A stretch of DNA of 64,000 nt from Halobacillus sp. A1 (GTDB lineage: Bacteria > Bacillota > Bacilli > Bacillales > Halobacillaceae). Shown here piece by piece: positions 16,889 through 24,734 of this stretch (the stretch's first letter is position 1; every line of letters starts with the position of its first letter). The DNA lies in assembly GCF_024189295.1 (NCBI RefSeq), contig NZ_JAIZEN010000001.1, forward strand, positions 496,001 through 560,000, in the 5' to 3' direction. Under the pieces are notes generated by a model. That model searched no databases and was not told the DNA's origin. It worked only from the letters and a program-made list of their open reading frames with translations. The translations under genes were made by a program, and so were the position numbers.

Positions 16889-16936
16889 AAAATGTGCTGG
16901 ACCCTAATTGGTAAAAATGGGAACAGCATGTTTTTT
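16889..16936 (+). terminator. Probable terminator after yfkD
   Basis: TGCTG and CCC pair imperfectly with GGG and CAGCA over a long loop, then TTTTTT. Weaker than the other terminators here. Confidence 0.5.
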
Positions 16937-17018
16937 AATTTGTATATGGACACATAGCTGACTTTGTACTATTATAGGCAAAGTGATTGTACGATTACCT
17001 GTAAAGGGGGACTTCCTG

Positions 17019-17165
17019 TTGACTCAACAAGAAAAATTAAGTGATCTTAAACTAAGACTTAACGCGTTTATTAAACGCTTAGATGACATGGATCCTGAAG
17101 AGACATCCGTGGAAGACATTGATGAGCTCATCAAAATACTTGAGGATGTAGAAAAGAAAATATAA
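17019..17165 (+). CDS. Small conserved protein, SE1561-like
   Basis: 48 residues from a TTG start eight bases after AAAGGGGG; the longer frame to 16983 has no ribosome site. The product is highly charged and helical (LKLRLNAFIKRLDDMDPE then EDIDELIKILEDVEKK) and lacks cysteines or a signal. I recall a short Firmicutes family (SE1561 type) with this pattern, but the match is from memory. It stands alone between yfkD and the antiporter gene. Function is unknown. Confidence 0.7.
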   Translation: MTQQEKLSDLKLRLNAFIKRLDDMDPEETSVEDIDELIKILEDVEKKI

Positions 17166-17179
17166 GATTACGCATTAGC

Positions 17180-17211
17180 TCTCATCTGGTATATGAGGGT
17201 TGATTTTTTTG
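17180..17211 (+). terminator. Weak terminator after the small protein gene
   Basis: CTCAT pairs with ATGAG, followed a few bases later by a T7 run. Confidence 0.5.
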
Positions 17212-17278
17212 TAATCCTACTTTATTATGGTAAATCGCTAATGTAAAAAAGGTATTAGAAACATGGGGAGAGATTTTT

Positions 17279-18595
17279 ATGGCAGCAGCTGTCATTATGT
17301 CAGTTCTCGTACTGACTATATTAAGTTTATTACGTGTAAATGTAATTATTGCCATTCTCGCTGCCGGACTTACAGCGGGAGTTATGAACGGGGAATCTTT
17401 GATAGCTTCTCTCAAGTTAATAACTGATGGCATGGGGGAACAGGCTAGCGTTGCTCTAAGCTATATATTATTAGGAGCCTTTGCTGTAGCAATCAATTAT
17501 TCAGGAATTACCACTATACTTGTGGGTTATTTAGTCAGAGTACTTAAAGATATGAGGACTCTCACCGTACTAGTCATCGCAGGAGTGGCAAGTTTATCCC
17601 AAAACGTCGTCCCGGTGCATATCGCTTTTATTCCCATTCTCATTCCGCCGTTGCTTCATCTGTTCGATCGTATGAAGCTTGATCGGCGTGCTGTAGCAGC
17701 AGCTTTAACTTTTGGGTTGAAAGCTCCTTATGTAATGATTCCTGTCGGTTTCGGTTTGATCTTTCATCAGACGATCCAGGAATCAATGGACTCAAGCGGT
17801 CTATCAATAAGCATTACAGAGATTGCTCAGTCTTTACTCATTCCAGGATCCGGGATGATTGTAGGATTGTTCATTGCCGTATTCTACACTTACAGGAGGA
17901 AAAGAGAGCCGTTAGAAAGTGATGCAGCTCATGAAATAAATTTTGCGCCTTCGTCTGAAAAGACAAAGTCTGTTCGCTTCAATTGGCGACACGGTTTGAC
18001 ACTCATTGCTATATTCGTCACCTTATTCATCCAGGCCTTTTATGAGAATCTTGTTCTTGCTGCTTTAGCGGGCTTGATTTTGATGTTTGTATTCAAAGTT
18101 ATCCCATTCAAGCAGGGAGATCGTGTAGTTACGGATGGAATTGCCATGATGGGAACTATCGCATTTGTTATGTTAATTTCGGGCGGTTACGCCAATGTAT
18201 TAACAGAGACAGAATCTGTCTCCTCCCTCGTAGATGCAAGTTCGGAATATATCGGAGATAACCAGGCATTTATCGCGTTTGTTCTCTTATTGCTGGGACT
18301 TGTAGTAACAATGGGGATTGGGTCTTCGTTTGCTACAGTGCCAATCCTGGCCGCTTTATTTGTACCTATCTGTTTCAGTGCAGGGTTTTCGCCTATGGCT
18401 ACGGCTACATTGATTGGTACAGCTGGAGCACTTGGGGACGCGGGCTCGCCGGCCTCTGACAGTACTTTAGGACCGACTTCCGGATTAAATGCTGACGGAA
18501 GACACCACCACATATGGGATACTTGTGTGCCGACTTTCATTCACTACAATATTCCTTTGTTTATCTTTGGATGGGCTGCGTCGTTAATTTTATAG
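17279..18595 (+). CDS. Na+/H+ antiporter family protein (NhaC superfamily, YuiF-like)
   Basis: 438 residues with about eleven helices. Features of the Na_H_antiport_2/3 group include VPVHIAFIPILIPPLL, GLKAPYVMIPVGFGLIFH, a central hydrophilic loop (residues 205-235) and the C-terminal block GTAGALGDAGSPASDSTLGPTSGLNADG. Members exchange Na+ for H+ or carry amino acids such as histidine; the sequence alone does not decide. The ATG follows ATGGGGAGAG. Monocistronic; repeat element 2 begins 50 bp downstream. Confidence 0.87.
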   Translation: MAAAVIMSVLVLTILSLLRVNVIIAILAAGLTAGVMNGESLIASLKLITDGMGEQASVALSYILLGAFAVAINYSGITTILVGYLVRVLKDMRTLTVLVIAGVASLSQNVVPVHIAFIPILIPPLLHLFDRMKLDRRAVAAALTFGLKAPYVMIPVGFGLIFHQTIQESMDSSGLSISITEIAQSLLIPGSGMIVGLFIAVFYTYRRKREPLESDAAHEINFAPSSEKTKSVRFNWRHGLTLIAIFVTLFIQAFYENLVLAALAGLILMFVFKVIPFKQGDRVVTDGIAMMGTIAFVMLISGGYANVLTETESVSSLVDASSEYIGDNQAFIAFVLLLLGLVVTMGIGSSFATVPILAALFVPICFSAGFSPMATATLIGTAGALGDAGSPASDSTLGPTSGLNADGRHHHIWDTCVPTFIHYNIPLFIFGWAASLIL

Positions 18596-18649
18596 CCACT
18601 TTGAAATTAAATACTGCGTCTCTGTTTCAAGTTTAAAAACAAACGTTAA

Positions 18650-19395
18650 TGTTAAACTTCGCTGTAGATTATATAGTTATTCAACTATATGGCAAGATAG
18701 TGGAAGACTTGATTTCGAGATAGTATGGGTTCGTTGCCGTGTTGAGAGTCAGGGGTTGTTGTGAAGCTACTCGCTTTCCTGTGGGGGAGGTGGCGAGCTT
18801 CCTCGGGCTTGCAGCCCTGTGGGATCTCGCCTACATCCTTCTCCCACGGGAGTCTCGCAGCTTCACAACACCCCATTCAATGAAGGTGAGAAACGAACCC
18901 TCACCTAAGAAAGAGCGTCTTCACGATATCTTCGAAATGAAAATATTGCTTTCCACCTCAGTTTTTTAACCAGAGCTCTTTGTTATGACCCTCAGTATTT
19001 AACGCCAATGTTCGTATATAATTAAAGAGAGAAGCTACTTCTATTTAGGTATGACACACTACATGGTTGGAGGTGGTGTATGTCTACCGCTGGCCATGTT
19101 CTGAGTGAAAGTATTCATGATTTAAATTCTACCTCGGTTCGTAGATTATCTGTTTTATCAAAGACGTTTCCGTTCTACTAATGATCGTAAAGAGCTCCGG
19201 GAAATCGCGAGACTCCTGTGGGAAAAGAGTGCTTGGTGAGACCCCGGAGAGCGAAGCTCGAGGAGGCTCACTGCGCTCCCACGGAAAGGGAGTGATTTCT
19301 CGGAGCTCTTATCTCTGTTAAACATAACGGAAACAGTCGAAACATCTCGAAACTGAGTTTTCCGCTATAGGGAGCTTATGTGAAGGTTAATTCTG
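18650..19395 (+). repeat. Composite palindromic repeat element, copy 2
   Basis: About 745 bp. Left sub-end TAGTGGAAGACTTGATTTCG (18698 on) and right sub-end (19344-19367, reverse complement TAGCGGAAAACTCAG) are inverted. The left hairpin spans 18727-18900, with GGGTTCGTT and AACGAACCC at its base and complementary GGGGTTGTTGTGAAGCT-type arms; the right hairpin spans 19166-19334, with GTTTCCGTT/AACGGAAAC at its base. The outermost ends are more worn than in copies 1 and 4. Confidence 0.78.
19080..19181 (+). CDS. Possible 33-residue small protein inside repeat element 2
   Basis: An ATG follows a very good ribosome site (GGAGGTGG, spacing about 4) and a TATAAT at 19017-19022. The 33-codon frame (MSTAGHVLSESIHDLNSTSV and 13 more residues) has no recognised domain. 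It sits between the two hairpins of repeat copy 2 and no equivalent is seen in the other copies. It may be a real short gene that the repeat has overgrown, or chance. Confidence 0.3.
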   Translation: MSTAGHVLSESIHDLNSTSVRRLSVLSKTFPFY

Positions 19396-19424
19396 AAAAT
19401 TATAGAGCCAATTTTATATAGCGA

Positions 19425-19455
19425 GGCGGACAGGAAAATTTCTGTTCGTCTTTTT
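19425..19455 (+). terminator. Hairpin with T-run upstream of pdaA
   Basis: GGCGGACAG pairs with CTGTTCGTC (G-T tolerated), then five T. It would stop transcription coming out of repeat element 2. Confidence 0.6.
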
Positions 19456-19494
19456 CATATTTTACTCTTTCCCACACATACTAAAAAAAAGTGG

Positions 19495-20277
19495 GTGAGA
19501 ATGATGGTAAGGGTAACAAGTATATTGATCACATTGGTTTTAATGCTTCCTATCGCTGCTGATGCAGAAGGATGGGGGTTTGAGAAAAATAAACGTGGTG
19601 AAATTCCAGACGTAGGAAGATACGGTCCGATGATTGAAAAGTATGATGGCTTTTACGCAGATTCTTCTGGAGATAAAGTGGTGTATTTCACCTTTGATAA
19701 TGGATATGAACAAGGGTATACTGATGAGGTTTTAAATGTTTTAAAAGAACAAGAAGTGCCAGCCGCTTTTTTTGTTACGGGTCACTATATAAACAGCGCA
19801 CCGGATTTAGTGCGGAGAATGAATGAAGAGGGCCATTTGATTGGGAACCATTCTTGGTCGCACCCTGATTTCACTAAACTTTCAAAAGAGGAAATAAAAC
19901 AAGAGCTGGATCGAGTAGACGAAGCTGTCCAAAAAATAACCGATCAAAATACAATGACTTTTTTGCGTCCTCCACGTGGGACATTTAACCCTACTACGTT
20001 AGAATGGGCGAGAGAACTTGGTTATATGCATGCCTTCTGGTCCATTGCTTTTGTAGATTGGGAAACGGACCGTCAAAAAGGAAGTAATTATGCTTATGAG
20101 AATGTTATGGAACAGATTCATCCGGGCGCAGTTATTCTGCTTCATACCGTTTCTCAAGATAATGCTGAAGCCCTGGAGAGCTTAATCGTGGAGCTGAGAA
20201 AACGCGGATATGAATTTGGAAATCTCAATGACTTGATGCTTAAAAAAATTTTACCATTTCCCATCCTGGGACTATAA
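19495..20277 (+). CDS. pdaA: Delta-lactam-biosynthetic de-N-acetylase PdaA (polysaccharide deacetylase)
   Basis: 260 residues with a cleavable signal peptide (to about AADAEG). The NodB-type deacetylase domain has TFDNGYEQGYT (the PdaA variant of TFDDG, near residue 66), GNHSWSHPD with the metal-binding histidines, RPPRGTFNP and LLHTVSQDNAEAL. PdaA removes acetyl groups from N-acetylmuramic acid during muramic delta-lactam formation in spore cortex, so this marks a sporeformer. Start uncertain: GTG 19495, ATG 19501 or ATG 19504. Genes yfkD and yfjP nearby match the B. subtilis neighbourhood. Confidence 0.92.
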   Translation: MRMMVRVTSILITLVLMLPIAADAEGWGFEKNKRGEIPDVGRYGPMIEKYDGFYADSSGDKVVYFTFDNGYEQGYTDEVLNVLKEQEVPAAFFVTGHYINSAPDLVRRMNEEGHLIGNHSWSHPDFTKLSKEEIKQELDRVDEAVQKITDQNTMTFLRPPRGTFNPTTLEWARELGYMHAFWSIAFVDWETDRQKGSNYAYENVMEQIHPGAVILLHTVSQDNAEALESLIVELRKRGYEFGNLNDLMLKKILPFPILGL

Positions 20278-20290
20278 GTTTGATAAAAGA

Positions 20291-20330
20291 GAGATCTGGC
20301 TATTGTAATGGTAGTCAGATCTTTTTATTT
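20291..20330 (+). terminator. Terminator of pdaA
   Basis: AGATCTG and CTA pair with TAG and CAGATCT, then TTTTTATTT. Confidence 0.85.
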
Positions 20331-20350
20331 AGAGAAGGGCGGGTTGCGGC

Positions 20351-21223
20351 ATGTGGAAAAAACAAGTTGAATCAGTTCCTGGGTATGACTTTGACTATTC
20401 GCTTGCACGATGGGCTTTCGATCCTTTGACCAAGCTGAGCCGGGAAGAGAGATGGATTGAGATACCTGTGAAATTAACGAATGGATCGCATGTCGTGCGT
20501 ATTCAAGCGCTTGGAACGACAAAACGCCCTCTATTTGAAGTAAGAAGTGAAGATGAACAATCTAAAGAAGATTTATTGGAATATATCTATTCTATTTTTC
20601 AATGGGATAGAGACTTGAACGAGGTTCATGAGCACTTTCAAAAAACAAACCTGGCTGAATTATTTACAACTCATTTCGGCACTCCGATCGTTAAAGATTT
20701 CCATCTGTATGATTGTTTGATGAAGGTAATCATTCATCAGCAGCTGAATATGAAATTTGCCTATACGCTCAGCACTCGATTTGTAGAGCAATTCGGTTAC
20801 TGTTATAAAGGTGTTTGGTTTTATCCAAGTCCTAAGAGGGTATCAGAATTAAGTTACGACCAATTACGTGAATTACAGTTCAGTCAAAGGAAAGCAGAAT
20901 ATATAATAGATACTTCAAAGCTGATTGCTTCTGGCGAACTTGACTTAGAGCGTCTAGCATCATTACCTGACGAAGTTGTCATCAAACAGCTTACAAGAGT
21001 TCGGGGGATTGGACCTTGGACGGCGGAAAATTGGTTGATGTTCGGTGTAGGTAGAGAGGATCTATTTCCTAAAGCAGATATCGGAATTCAAAATGCGATG
21101 AAACACTACTTCGATTTAGAGAGTAAACCCGACCACCAGAAAATGATACAATTAAGCAAAGGATGGCATCCTTTTCGAAGTTATGCGTCGTTGACACTTT
21201 GGAGAAGTATAGATAGCATTTAA
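20351..21223 (+). CDS. yfjP: HhH-GPD DNA-3-methyladenine glycosylase (YfjP-like)
   Basis: 290 residues. The C-terminal half is a helix-hairpin-helix GPD glycosylase: LTRVRGIGPWTAENWLMFG (hairpin, near residues 215-233) and the catalytic aspartate in FPKADIGIQ. The N-terminal half matches the AlkA-like accessory fold. It removes alkylated bases in base-excision repair. The YfjP name rests on the neighbourhood with pdaA. The ATG at 20351 follows GAAGGGCGGG by several bases. Confidence 0.88.
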   Translation: MWKKQVESVPGYDFDYSLARWAFDPLTKLSREERWIEIPVKLTNGSHVVRIQALGTTKRPLFEVRSEDEQSKEDLLEYIYSIFQWDRDLNEVHEHFQKTNLAELFTTHFGTPIVKDFHLYDCLMKVIIHQQLNMKFAYTLSTRFVEQFGYCYKGVWFYPSPKRVSELSYDQLRELQFSQRKAEYIIDTSKLIASGELDLERLASLPDEVVIKQLTRVRGIGPWTAENWLMFGVGREDLFPKADIGIQNAMKHYFDLESKPDHQKMIQLSKGWHPFRSYASLTLWRSIDSI

Positions 21224-21388
21224 AAATGTACTAATTCCTTTGGGGCTTTCATAGGCTATTACCATGCGTAATTTCTACAATCTTTTTAAATAATAAAATG
21301 TAATAAAATATACAAAAATTTCCCTGTTTAAGTTATAATGAAAGCCGTATTGGAAAATATTGAATAGTAAAGAAAAGAGGTCATAAAT

Positions 21389-21826
21389 TTGGTGATTAAA
21401 GAAAAGTATTCCGACCATCTGTATAGTGGAGAAATGCTTGCCATTCTGGAGATTAGTGGTACTCCGGCGTGTATTCTAGACGTACATCACCAGACCGTTA
21501 CACTTAATAGTGGGTTATCTTCTGAACTAATGATAGATGAAGCCGAATTGCATCTTTCCAATTGGTTATCTCTATTTCGAATTCATGATCGTGGTGAAAT
21601 CTACCGTGTCATCCACCAATTAGCAGAGTGGGATGAGGCGGAATTAACTGTGACCATTCCAATAGCTGATGTGAATAAAACATTTTCCTGTAAATTGCTT
21701 CATTTATCGAATGGAGATATAGCGGTTATTTTTTCCTCTTTGTTTAACCAAACAAAAATACCTTCTCAAAAATCTTACCAGTATACGAAAAAAATCCATT
21801 ACCCTCATGTACGGTACTCAATTTAA
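21389..21826 (+). CDS. N-terminal sensor part of a frameshifted histidine kinase
   Basis: 145 residues from a TTG after AAAAGAGG. A PAS-like fold is suggested by ILEISGTPACILDVHHQTVTLNSGLSSEL and the later SCKLLHLSNGDIAVIF. The frame ends at 21826 with a meaningless tail after an A7 run (21788-21794). The frame one base back is open from 21748, passes the A7 run and continues into the PAS and kinase domains of the next entry. The two parts therefore look like one ancestral protein of about 620 residues disrupted by a single-base change in the homopolymer. Promoter-like TATAAT is visible at about 21340. Confidence 0.7.
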   Translation: MVIKEKYSDHLYSGEMLAILEISGTPACILDVHHQTVTLNSGLSSELMIDEAELHLSNWLSLFRIHDRGEIYRVIHQLAEWDEAELTVTIPIADVNKTFSCKLLHLSNGDIAVIFSSLFNQTKIPSQKSYQYTKKIHYPHVRYSI

Positions 21827-23253
21827 CGGAAACATTCAAGACGCAGGCTAAGACGACGAGAACATCAAAGGTAAAAGAACGGTTAGTTGAAGCGGCAGAT
21901 AATTTCCCATATGGTTTAGCGATGCTGAACAGTAATTGGGAAGTCATCTATGCAAATTCAGTCATGGAAAACATGGTCGATCTTCCTTTATCTAAATATT
22001 ATCGGAAAAAACTTTGGGACTTGTTTTCTGTAGATGATTATAATAACTTTTTCCAACATTGTCTGAGAGCTATGGAAACCCAAGAAACCGTCGAATTCCA
22101 GGGCGCACTTCATAAAAAGGGAGTTATGATGGACTTGACTATAGTACCTAGTGAACAAGGTATTACCATCATTGCGAAAGATATTACCTGGTATATGGAT
22201 CAATTTGAAAGATTGAGAAAGTCGGAGAACCGCTTTTCAATCATCACAAACCATATCAAAGAAGCATGCTGGGTCTGTTCTCCTGAAACAGGGGAGTTAG
22301 TTTTTCTCAGTGACTCCTTTACTCAGATCTATGGAGTGGATAAGGAAATCATTCTAAATGATCCTCCCCGTCTTTTTGATCTGATCGATAAGGAATACCT
22401 TGATCAAGTGAAAGAAGCGGCCCTTATAATGACTCAAAAGGAGCACCAGGTCGAATTTACGATTACAACGCCTGACGGTGAAAGTAAATGGATAAGAATG
22501 AAAGGGTTCCCAGCCGAAGATGATGGCAAACAATATGTGGTCGGAATCGACGAAGAGATCACAAAAATTAAAGAAATGACACTTCTTGAAGAAAAGTCAA
22601 GGCAGTTGTCTACGATCACTCAAATGGCTGCAGGTGTAGCTCATGAAATTAAGAATCCATTAACCGCTATCAAGGGCTTCCTGCAAATAGGGGCCGTCAA
22701 TCCAGACCTTCGTGACAGTTACCATGATATTATCCTGGATGAAGTCAATCGCATAGAATCCATCGTTCAAGACTTTATGATGCTTTCAAAGCCTAAATCT
22801 TCAGTCCAGCTTGAATACGTTAATTTGGATGCTATTATTTCATATGTGAGTCGTCTGCTAGACCCAGACATCTCAAATAAAGAAGTGATGATTCACTACA
22901 CGTGTGACTCAAGACTGAATGGGTTTTATTGTGAACCTAAACGCTTAAAACAGATTTTGATCAATCTTGTAAGCAATGCCATGGATGCTCTCGACGAAGA
23001 CGGTGAAGTTCAAATTGAAGCCGTTCTTCAAAATGACGAGCTTATCATATCTGTCATTGACAACGGCCATGGGTTATCTGAGCAGGAACTAACGAAGTTA
23101 GGCGAGCCTTTTTATACTACAAAAGAAAAAGGAACGGGCCTGGGAATTATGGTCACGAAAAAAATGATTGATGATTTAGATGGCAGGTTAAATTATCAAA
23201 GCAGTAAGAACGAAGGAACGTGCGTTACTGTAAGGCTTCCTTTTAGAACCTGA
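21748..23253 (+). CDS. PAS-PAS sporulation-type sensor histidine kinase, C-terminal part of a frameshifted gene
   Basis: The frame is open from 21748; an ATG exists at 21922, but it lies inside a PAS domain and has no ribosome site, so an independent start is unlikely. Domains: PAS (RLVEAADNFPYGLAMLN onward), a second PAS (RFSIITNHIKEACWV onward), HisKA with phosphoacceptor His in VAHEIKNPLTAIKGF, then HATPase with NLVSNAMDAL (N box), DNGHG, and GEPFYTTKEKGTGLG. Such kinases feed the Spo0A phosphorelay in Bacillus (KinA-E type). All catalytic boxes are intact, so only the sensor junction is disturbed. A strong terminator follows. Confidence 0.85.
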   Translation, partial: PNKNTFSKILPVYEKNPLPSCTVLNLTETFKTQAKTTRTSKVKERLVEAADNFPYGLAMLNSNWEVIYANSVMENMVDLPLSKYYRKKLWDLFSVDDYNNFFQHCLRAMETQETVEFQGALHKKGVMMDLTIVPSEQGITIIAKDITWYMDQFERLRKSENRFSIITNHIKEACWVCSPETGELVFLSDSFTQIYGVDKEIILNDPPRLFDLIDKEYLDQVKEAALIMTQKEHQVEFTITTPDGESKWIRMKGFPAEDDGKQYVVGIDEEITKIKEMTLLEEKSRQLSTITQMAAGVAHEIKNPLTAIKGFLQIGAVNPDLRDSYHDIILDEVNRIESIVQDFMMLSKPKSSVQLEYVNLDAIISYVSRLLDPDISNKEVMIHYTCDSRLNGFYCEPKRLKQILINLVSNAMDALDEDGEVQIEAVLQNDELIISVIDNGHGLSEQELTKLGEPFYTTKEKGTGLGIMVTKKMIDDLDGRLNYQSSKNEGTCVTVRLPFRT

Positions 23254-23254
23254 G

Positions 23255-23286
23255 CTAGCAGCTGATCGATCAGCTGCTAGTTTTTT
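23255..23286 (+). terminator. Terminator of the kinase gene
   Basis: Perfect palindrome CTAGCAGCTGATC/GATCAGCTGCTAG followed by six T. Confidence 0.92.
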
Positions 23287-23292
23287 ATTCGC

Positions 23293-23400
23293 AAAGGTGT
23301 GTTTATCTCCGCCAGCTCAGTCCCTGCGCCGCTGAACGAAGCGCTTCCGCTTTTACAAAAGGAGTCTCGCAAATTCCCGGAGCTTCCTTTTGTCATCTCA
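23293..23400 (+). repeat. Isolated fragment of the repeat family (sub-element B)
   Basis: The stretch from TTTATCTCCGCCAGCTC through CGCTGAACGAAGCGCTTCC to GGAGTCTCGC also occurs at 49975-50045 and, inverted, at 36703-36790. Here it stands alone, without the sub-end motif or a complete hairpin, so it is probably a remnant. Confidence 0.75.
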
Positions 23401-23684
23401 TTGAATAATTCACTTATGTATAAATCCACACCAACGTTTAACACAGCTATTTAAAATAAACAAAAAGAGAGCATATTTTCCTAGGAAAAGATTACTGTCA
23501 CCTTCTAATAATAACATCGGAATTTTCTTAATAATTGTTTAATAACCGCTTACAAAAAAGTATTTATTTTTTTTTGATCATAACTGTTTACAAGTGCTTC
23601 AAAGCCTTCTATAATCCCGTATGTACTTGTTTTTCTCATACGAAAAATACTATAAAAAATACTTATATAAAAGGAGGCTCACAG

Positions 23685-24533
23685 ATGACTAAAAAATTGC
23701 TATCTTTTTTACTCATGAATGTAGGTGCGCTTGCAGTGGCGGTCAATGTGCATTTTTTCCTATCACCTAACAACTTAGCTACAGGAGGAGTCAGTGGTTT
23801 ATCAATCGTTATGAATAATGTATTTCCCGGATTGACTCTAGGAACGATCATGATCATGCTGAACATTGTCCTGTTTATTGTCGGTTTTATATTTCTAGGA
23901 TTCCAATTCGGTGCAAAAACGATATATGCAAGTTTCGCTTTGTCCTTTATGGTATGGGGGTTAGAAACATTCTTTCCTATGCAGGAAGCATTAAGTGATG
24001 ATCTGCTGATTCAGTTAATCATTGGACAAATTATAGCAGCGTCCGGGATGGCAATTGTTTTTCATCAAGGGGCCTCTACTGGCGGAACAGACATCATAGC
24101 GATGATATTGAATAAATACTTTTCAATAGAAGTGGGTAAAGGAGTATTGGTTTCAGATATAGCAATCGCTGCTTCATCCATTTTCATTTTCGGACCAACA
24201 GTCGGTATGTACGCTTTCTTTGGTGTCATATTGAACGGGTTAGTCATCGACTATACCTTGCAGCAATTTGATAACAATAAAGAAATCGTCATTATCAGCC
24301 GTAAGAGTGAAGAAATACAGGATTACATCGTGAAGAATCTTGGGCGTGGCGCAACGGTCCACTATGCAAAAGGAGCATTCAACCAAGAAGATAAAGAAGT
24401 CATTACAACGATCATGAATCGAAAAGATTATTCTAAACTTAAGAAATATATGTTAGCGGTAGATGAAAAGGCCTTTATTACAGTTCATTCTATGAATGAA
24501 ATTCTAGGGCAGAATTTTAAACGTCTAGCGTAA
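23685..24533 (+). CDS. YitT-family membrane protein with DUF2179 domain
   Basis: 282 residues from the ATG at 23685, placed there because AAAGGAGG lies nine bases upstream; the longer frame to 23535 begins inside the promoter region. Five to six helices carry the YitT features NNLATGGVSGLSIV and HQGASTGGTDIIAMIL. The soluble C-terminal domain (residues 205-282, IVIISRKSEEIQDYIVKNLGRGATV) is DUF2179. Function unknown; B. subtilis has several paralogues. Monocistronic with a strong terminator. Confidence 0.9.
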   Translation: MTKKLLSFLLMNVGALAVAVNVHFFLSPNNLATGGVSGLSIVMNNVFPGLTLGTIMIMLNIVLFIVGFIFLGFQFGAKTIYASFALSFMVWGLETFFPMQEALSDDLLIQLIIGQIIAASGMAIVFHQGASTGGTDIIAMILNKYFSIEVGKGVLVSDIAIAASSIFIFGPTVGMYAFFGVILNGLVIDYTLQQFDNNKEIVIISRKSEEIQDYIVKNLGRGATVHYAKGAFNQEDKEVITTIMNRKDYSKLKKYMLAVDEKAFITVHSMNEILGQNFKRLA

Positions 24534-24545
24534 TGTAATAAGGAG

Positions 24546-24586
24546 CTGCCCCAAAAGTCTAAAGAAGACTTTTGGGGCAGTTTTGT
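24546..24586 (+). terminator. Terminator of the YitT-family gene
   Basis: 15-bp perfect stem CTGCCCCAAAAGTCT/AGACTTTTGGGGCAG followed by TTTTGTT. Confidence 0.95.
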
Positions 24587-24734
24587 TAACCGCAGAGTTG
24601 ACGCCTTTAATATAATTTATGGATGCCTCATATTTTGCAGGATATTTCAAGGAGTTTAATTTTTAATAATTTAGATAATTTGTTATAATAGGAACGGTTT
24701 TACATGTTATCAAGATTTAATGGGAGGTACCACT

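Noticed and set aside
21827-21921. Two independent genes, small PAS protein plus kinase
   Set aside because: The kinase frame is open upstream of its ATG through a full PAS start, and the ATG has no ribosome site.
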